A stretch of 64,000 nt of DNA from Sipunculus nudus (lineage: Eukaryota > Annelida > Sipuncula > Golfingiida > Sipunculidae), in contig CM049322.1 of the NCBI GenBank assembly GCA_026874595.1, positions 57,846,386 to 57,910,385 of the forward strand, in the 5' to 3' direction. The translations under genes were made by a program, and so were the position numbers. The number at the start of each line of letters is the position of its first letter. Positions within the stretch are counted from its first letter, which is position 1. Below the pieces are notes generated by a model. The model did no database searches. It was not told where the DNA came from and was given only the letters and a program-made list of their open reading frames with translations. Below are positions 57,270-64,000 of this stretch, one piece after another.

Positions 57270-60120
57270 ATGAGCGGTCGCGCACAAGGGTCCTTCGGTA
57301 ATTCCTCTGGGCCGAGCTAAGCCTTTTGCTCGCTTTAGAAAACAAACGTCTTGCCCATCCTTAATCTGTGAGAGACAGCTCTGAACGCTGAATCCATTCT
57401 GACATCCGTGTCTATGATAAGTAACCTTCAGGGCGAGGTTATGCGATCACAGGTTCGGCAGTCAGCGTCTGTTTCAACTGCTTGAAGGCTACCTCGAAGT
57501 CATCACCCCACTTAAACTTAGTTTTGTTTTCTTTGTCAACGTAAATAGTAGGGAGACGATGTATGTGTACTCTGTTATGAACTCCTTTAATACGAAGCGT
57601 AGCCCATGTCCCAATAACTTAACACTCCGCTCGGTTGGAACCACATACGTTTCATGGGCTTCAGCCTCAATTTTGCTGAGCTAAGTCGGCTGAATATCAT
57701 CTTCTTGTTGTCAAGTCTAGTCACCAAACACAATTATGTCTACAAGATATACGAGACATCTCTACCAGTGTAGTCCTCGGAGAACCAGTTAGGTTAACCG
57801 GGAAAAAAAATTGCTGGGCGTTGCTCAGCAATACGGAATGATTCGCAATTTGAAGAGTCCCTTCCTGTTCGTGAATGCCGTCTTAGACCTGTCTTTCCAT
57901 GCTACGCTGTCCTGTACGTAGCCACTAGCACGGTCAAGTGTACTGAACCACTGTGCGCCCGACAGTATATCGACAGTTTCATCCACTCACAGCAGCGGAT
58001 ACTCGTCCTTACGGGTCACCTGAGTTAAACGGCAAAAATACAGACAACATCTGGTCCACCCGACACGCTTGTTCACTAATGCTATAAGGCTAGCCCATGG
58101 ATTGTCAGCCCATAAGCCCTATCGAGCATATAGCAGATCTATTGGTTAGCTATTTACAGTCGAGCTAATGGCAACCTTTAGGGTTGATGTTTCACCGGTG
58201 TGCTTCCTAACAAACTGGTGAGTACAAAAGCTTCGTTTTGTGATACGATCACATCACTGTATTCGGCTACCAGTCGCCGTGTTTTTTTTTTTCTGGTCAG
58301 GACTCAGCTTATCGGAGACCTCTGACATCGGTTCAAATGCTCAGGCCCTGAGGGGTAAGTGGGGGAGCTCAACACCACTGACTCCGGCGCCTCAGGAGCT
58401 CCATTAACTTCGTCCATCACTCCTACCGTAAATCCGGCTGGCAAGTACATAGTCTCTTCACCTAGGTTCATCAAGGTGACTGGTACGCTTGACTTTGTGG
58501 CATTGACCACAGCTGTTCCCATTAAGAGTTCTGACTCCTTAACCATTATGTTAGAGGTTGTACTATAAGCCCACCTCAGGTTGACCGTTTCCATCAATGA
58601 CCTTAACGAACAAGGCGGGTGCTCTAACCTCGTATCTTGGTGGTACATAGATATACTCACTTTTTCTGATCTGTATATAGGATCCCTAACTTCATGTCAT
58701 TGAGGCAACCAACGTCTCGCAAAAAAATAATTTCCTTTCAAAGAATCCTACTTGGTGATTACAAAGATGCGGTTTCATACATGGTTACAATCAGTCTCTC
58801 CTCTGACGTCTCTTGCATCTTCAGAGGCAATGTTGATGTCACAACCCGGATCTCTCAACTGACGCCCAGTATAATTCGGAAGCTTCCGGAAGAAAGAGTA
58901 TTCCAACAAGGACATATCCAAACCACTAACGATCAAGCTGTCGACTTACTCCAGACAATACCCTTTATCAACCATCCGCCCTTAATGCTGGTGGTTCTCT
59001 GAGTACTCTTATTTGGCTTGTCACATCCGATGGTTTCTTTTGTAATGTGGGACAATTCCTCCTGAAGTGGCTAGAATCGCCACAACTATAACACACTTGT
59101 GCTGGTTTTCTGTTCGAGCTTCTATATGATTCTGGTCTCACGCGTGCCACTGCCACTTGGGGCAATCGGCCGCGCCTGACCTGCTCCGGCCAACACTTGC
59201 GACAGCTAGTTGACCTGCTCAGTTCGAGACTCCAGAGTCTGGTTAAATTCTTGAGTCGTATTGACATTGGCCATCAACATTAAATACATGCCCTAGAAGC
59301 TGTGTTATACATTTGTCAGTTCGCGTCCATGAAACATCTTCCAGAGCGGACTTTGGTCGGAACTTACGATCCGGCCGGAAACTCTTTCCTTCCTCGAACG
59401 ACTATTATTGAGTTGCTAGCCTGACATCTTCCTCCAGACTCGATGGACAACTGAGGTCCACGTATCTCTTCATCTCAATATCGTTTCAAACCTGTAAAAA
59501 ACTGGACTGTGGCTGTCAAGTCTTGGGCATTGCTGCTGAAATCGGGCATGCTCTCTGGGCAAGACGAGAGACCACACTTCAACAATCCATTAGGGTTTCC
59601 TTAGCGCCTGTCGTCCGGTCTCGGAACATCGCCTGCAATGCGCTCACTTTACAGAACCTCTTACCCAAAGCATCCTTTTAGGGCCACGTAGACCTGTCAT
59701 ATTTCAGCAGATACTTCGCCAGGTTGTCTCTGTATTTTATCCCTTAAACATGTAGCAAGCTGCAGGGCCTTCTCGGCTTTCGTCTAGCCCTTCCATTCTG
59801 AATGGTTTTGAAAATAATCTCAAAATCTTCCCAGTCTAACCGGTCGCCATCAAACTTATCTGGTTCTTCTCGTTTCTGACGATAACGGCCTCATTGGTAT
59901 TGGTGGCATTGAACTCTCATGCACCCTTCTCGCTGCCGGCGTTGGTGTCTGCATGTACGGCCTTGCTGCCTCAAGGAACGGGTTCATACCCTGTCTCACC
60001 GAGACCACATCCGTCAAAATGGCTTAGCTGGACTCCACATCTCAAAACCTGTTCGATCCACAGTTAGGCACGATTAAGGTTCTACAAGGGGTAGTCCTCC
60101 CCATGCTAACCAGGCTTCAC
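57270..60120 (-). mobile_element. old Ty3/gypsy element, normal domain order
   Basis: Read on the minus strand: a gag region near 59.8-60.1 kb with KFDG...LDWEDFEIIFKT; a zinc knuckle CYSCGDSSHFRRNC at 59052-59093; a pre-RT segment at 58304-58660 (VPVTLMNLGEETMYLPAGFT; GVMDEV). The reverse transcriptase lies between about 57690 and 58290, with ASPWASLIALV, DEYPLL, GAQWFSTLDRASGY and a YxDD box mutated to YLVD (57738-57749). Then come thumb and RNase H pieces KWGDDFEVAFKQLKQTLTAE, ILDTDV-like and SSAQRNYRRTL. No integrase was found beyond RNase H and no LTRs were recognised, so it is truncated. Many stops and frameshifts show that it is much older than the 48-54 kb element. Confidence 0.85.
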
Positions 60121-60913
60121 CCCGATCTAACCACTGTACACTTGGACTTCTCATCCTCACAGTGGTTTCTTACAAGATTTTCACTTTACATATATTATAC
60201 TGTATGATGATCAACCCTAACATATTTATAAGGGTTTCACTGTATTTCCCAATCATCTATTATAGTTCTGTAAAACTACCAAACAAACCAGATTATGCAA
60301 CTTAGAGCGAGTCTCCAGTCCAGGGATTCATCTCCCCTATACTACTTTCAGACAAAATATCTTTTTTTTTTAAATCAAATGTGTATTACTTATTAGAATT
60401 ATAGACGTTGGTTCCATTTCTGAGTTTACTAAGAACTATTAAAAATCCAAAGACTAGAAATTTTTTATTTCAAAACCCTATACGTAAAGGGACATAATCA
60501 GGAGCAATATTATACCTATTATTTCACACTCAGGTCAGTTTTGCTTTAATCAAAAGGTTCCAAGCAAAACTACTCCAACACATAGTCTCAGTTCCTCGTA
60601 TACGGCTGTTTAAGACCTTGTTATGGGTCTGCATGTAGGTAAACACAGCCAACGTGTGTCTGTTTACCATAACAAGGCAGCGTGACCAGAGGTCCGATTA
60701 TCAGCCTTAACAGGCGCTGTTTCAGCTAATGGGAATATGTATCAGATATTTTGGGCTAAGTCAGTCTGGACATCTCCTGATTGGTGTGTTGTGGCCGGGC
60801 GATGCACGCGCTGTGTTTATGTTGACACCTTTGATCGCGGCCGGTTATTTTAAACGGAAGAATCTAGTTTTCGTGTTAATGCATTATGCTTTATAGGTAA
60901 TTTGACACCTTTA

Positions 60914-60959
<46 letters not shown>

Positions 60960-61589
60960 TTTGTGTGGGAGTTAATAATAAAATTGTTCCAGCTATAATT
61001 ATCCTCCGACGTCTGCCATCCCTCACTCCCCCTGGAAGATAAATTCACTCTACTGCATGTATAGGAATAGTGTGGGATTCTACAGGACAGCAGGGATCAC
61101 AGACAATTTTTTTGTTTCCCTGTTATAATAATAGCACTGTTCAAGCAATTACAGCACACACATTATTCTTTGATGTGGGTCCCTTGTTTTGGCCGAATAT
61201 GTGCATATCGCTTAACACGTCCCATAGTTATCTGTCTTTCTATAGTTCAATATGCAAAAGGTAGAAAACATGATACAGGGCTATTTTACATGCTCCCTCG
61301 CCTCCCCTAGCAACATGAATAAAAGCACATGGAATTTTATCGTAGCTTCATAATGCCTAATGCACTCTAGCTTCTGGGCCTGAATATTGTTAATGGCACT
61401 GTGAAAGCGTCTTACATGTTCCCTATTCAAGGTCATTGAAATCATGATATGTGAATTTAAGTTCACATAGCGCCCTGTATACCCTAGCTCTTGGATACCC
61501 CTTTTCGTATTCACATAGTAGCTCGTGCACGTGTACTCTCGTTGTTAGGTACAAATTATAATTTCTTTCAAACGGAGCCCCGTGTGCTC
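60121..61589. other. no gene seen
   Basis: It may include the lost 5' LTR of the old gypsy element. (AT)n at 60917-60956. The minus frame at 61281-61514 is unrecognised. Confidence 0.45.
60917..60956. repeat. (AT)n microsatellite
   Basis: About 19 units. Confidence 0.95.
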
Positions 61590-62345
61590 CAGCTTCAGTG
61601 TTGGAACTCTTACCCTTGCCACCTGAAATTCATCTGAGTTCAGAGTTGTATAGCTCTAGTCCGGGCCAGCACATCTTCATTTGGGCTGAAAGATGTATAT
61701 CTCTTATGAGGGCTACCACAACTTCATCTGAGTACAGATGGTGTATAACTTGTAGAGCGCTTGTCCAAGCGAAATTATCTTCTCATGAGTTGTATAATTC
61801 TTTTTACGACTGGTTGAGTACAGAATAGCATAGCTCTTGTCCGGTTGACCACATTTAGTTGTACAGCTGTATGCCACAAAATCTTCATCTTTGCACAATG
61901 GTGTATAGTTCTTGTACGATCACCACATCTTTATCTGAGAAGAGTGTTGTACAGCTCTTTTCCGACACTACATTTCCATCTGAGTACAGAGGTGTATAGC
62001 TCTTGTCAAGGCCACCTCATCTTCATCTCAGTACAGAGTTGTAAAACTTGTATAGCGCTTGTCCAAGCCAAAGTATATTCATATGAGTAGTATAACTCTC
62101 CTACGAGCCAATGAGTACATGATAGTATAGCTTTTGTCCGGCTGACCACATGTTGTTAGAAGTTGTATGGCTCTTGACTGTGCCACCACATCTCCACCAG
62201 AGTACAGAGTTGTACAGCTCTTGTCGAGGCCACCACAGCTTCATCTCAGTACAGATGTGTACAGCACTTGTCCGAGCCATCGTATCTTCATCTGAAAAAA
62301 AAAAACGAAATTCAATAGTCTATCCCGAGCCATTACATCTTCATT
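61590..62345 (+). repeat. 47-bp minisatellite with 297-bp higher-order period
   Basis: Units follow TCATCTGAGTACAGAGTTGT, then ATAGCTCTTGTCCG, then GGCCACCACATCT, with much variation. A distinctive run of units (CTTGTAGAGCGCTTGTCC..., a short unit with TCATATGAGTAGTATAA, then GAGTACATGATAGTATAGC) occurs at 61751 and again at 62048, giving a 297-bp higher-order repeat. The open frames at 61598-61828, 61845-62090 and 62150-62380 are by-products. Confidence 0.88.
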
Positions 62346-63832
62346 TTAGCATAGATAGAGAACCGGGAAGCTGCAGCTGATTCCTCTACTACCTTTACAT
62401 GTACGGGCTCTGTGTAATGGATCCTACGCTACCTAGCTTTATCAAACTGAATTGAATCAGATCTAAGATTTTATTTAATAATGTGAAATGTGATTGTCTA
62501 GTTCACATTTATTCCTAAAATTGTATCATTTCTGAAACACGTTTCTTACCATATTTTAATAAGTTATAAATTTTAAGCGGGATATCATATGTGACCCCAA
62601 GTCTATTTACATTATGAAGTTATCAATGGAGACGCGTTCCAAGGGCCCTCCGCTATATACGTCAGTTAGGGTCCTTGTTATATGATTTTAATTACGGGTT
62701 TGGTCACATTTTATCATTCCCGTTAAGTTTTACACAGTGATACTGATCATCTAATTGTCCAAAAAGGGACCCTCCTTAAGATATGTCAGGGATTTAAGTC
62801 CTCCATAAGGACCGATCGTATCCTCCCCGATTATGTCTATATGTAAAGAGTTGAACATAACTGATAAAAATAAACATGAACTACTCTCATAGTTCAGGTC
62901 TAATTAAAGGATTTCTATATTAACTTGTTATACCTATATTCACTTTGTTGTGTGCCAATTTGTAGGCAATATATATATGTTGTAGGTAAAAGTATACAAT
63001 GCTGCATTGCAGTACTGGGTCTACGATTTTTGGTGTGGGTCCTGGTGGTGAGGACGGGGGTGTTCTGATTCAGGATTTTTTTTATTAACGGAGGATCAAA
63101 ATGGTGTCTGCATGGAGCCCTCCCCCAGGAAATGTATATCCCCTGCCCCTGAAAAAAATAAACAGCACGCAAAAGGGAATAAGTTGTTCTTTAGTTCCAG
63201 TAAACCACTAAACAGCATACACATACGGAGAGTACTGATACTGGCTCTATAAAACACACAACTTCGAACACACAACATATAACAACACATGTGAATAAAT
63301 GCTAAATTATTCCAAGGCCATGGTTTCGGTACATAACGTAGTGACGTTAACATAATTGGCAATTAACATCCCAGTTGACACAAACCATGCGATGGATTTA
63401 AACAACAACATCCGAGATGCTGAATAATTGGATGTTAGACCGTGCACAGTTATACATTAAAAAGCACTCGTTTGAGCTATTTATAGTGTCCGGACGCGAG
63501 TTTCTTTCCCATTCTTTAAATACGTATGTTATTTTTCATCGAACTTCTGTTTAAACAACATGAATATAATGATCCGGTTTATGCAATAATTTTAGAAGGA
63601 TAAGAATTAAATATATATATATGCGTGTGTGTATTGAATTAAGTTATATAAAGATTGACTTGCTGTTAAACTGTTCAATATACATTTTAAACGCTGTCGA
63701 CTGTCGCTGCCTCTGAAACTCTGTCCTTTATGACTACACCTGCAAGCTTTTCATACTTTTTTACTTTACAAAAGTGTATCTGTTAAAAACCGAATGAGAG
63801 GCAAAGTAATCAGGAGTCGATAAAATATGTTA

Positions 63833-63870
<38 letters not shown>

Positions 63871-64000
63871 TGGTGGGGCATGGAGAGGCGTCAATTAGGC
63901 AATGATCCCATTTTATATATTAATATTATTATATGTATTGATTGTTATCAGACTTAATTAATTTCAGCATGACACTCAACAAGCCAAATATATTGAGCCG
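62346..64000. other. no confident gene
   Basis: A GC-richer patch at about 63010-63160 with minus-strand frames (62915-63172, 63096-63362) may be a transposon scrap but is unrecognised. (AT)n at 63838-63865. Confidence 0.45.
63838..63865. repeat. (AT)n microsatellite
   Basis: About 13 units. Confidence 0.93.

Noticed and set aside
61598-62380. Three consecutive plus-strand frames rich in Leu/Ser
   Set aside because: They follow the 47-bp minisatellite, whose unit length is not a multiple of three, so the frames change by chance.

Overview
The window is eukaryotic, AT-rich and gene-poor, with spliced genes, long (AT)n and (GA)n tracts, satellites and many decayed transposable elements. The gene content points to an invertebrate, probably a lophotrochozoan such as a mollusc: small secreted C-type lectin (CTLD) genes with phase-1 introns, YqaJ/SWIM and DDE_Tnp_4 remnants, Ty3/gypsy elements and an SLC13-type transporter exon. 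The species cannot be fixed from sequence alone.

Host genes. Two C-type lectin genes look intact, both on the minus strand: 16347-17346 (three coding exons, 176 aa) and 32335-33083 (two coding exons, 157 aa). Both carry the EPN and WND sugar/calcium motifs, a signal peptide, and a splice acceptor just before the ATG that implies a non-coding first exon. A third minus-strand copy (1963-2981) has an intact signal exon and two CTLD exons, but a stop codon where the first CTLD cysteine should be and no EPN/WND; it is probably a pseudogene. Three plus-strand fragments (12106-12180, 24206-24435, 43411-43659) are dead relatives, so the window crosses a lectin cluster shaped by duplication and loss. 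At 56551-56652 a first coding exon resembles the N-terminus of SLC13 sodium/carboxylate-sulfate cotransporters; no later exon was recognised.

Mobile elements. The main one is a complete LTR retrotransposon at 47830-54520 (minus strand) with about 737-bp LTRs, a 4-bp CTGT duplication, a primer site, a polypurine tract, and gag and pol. Its pol order is protease - integrase - reverse transcriptase - RNase H, the copia-like order of the Gmr1 group of Ty3/gypsy elements, although its domains are gypsy-like. The LTRs are nearly identical, yet pol carries several stops and frameshifts and lacks key catalytic residues. A second, much older gypsy element in normal domain order lies at about 57270-60120. 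Other remnants are a YqaJ-nuclease gene facing a DDE_Tnp_4 transposase (4731-8198), the 3' end of a LINE (27285-27991), two pogo/Tigger-like termini (35228 and 35974) and several tRNA-derived SINE candidates.

Repeats. A satellite complex at 20.1-22.9 kb contains a palindromic-core family and a 76-bp family carrying GGGTTAGGG. A 47-bp minisatellite with a 297-bp higher-order period lies at 61.6-62.3 kb. A near-perfect 32-bp hairpin sits between two AT tracts at 42.75 kb. The remaining intervals hold nothing I can support as a gene.
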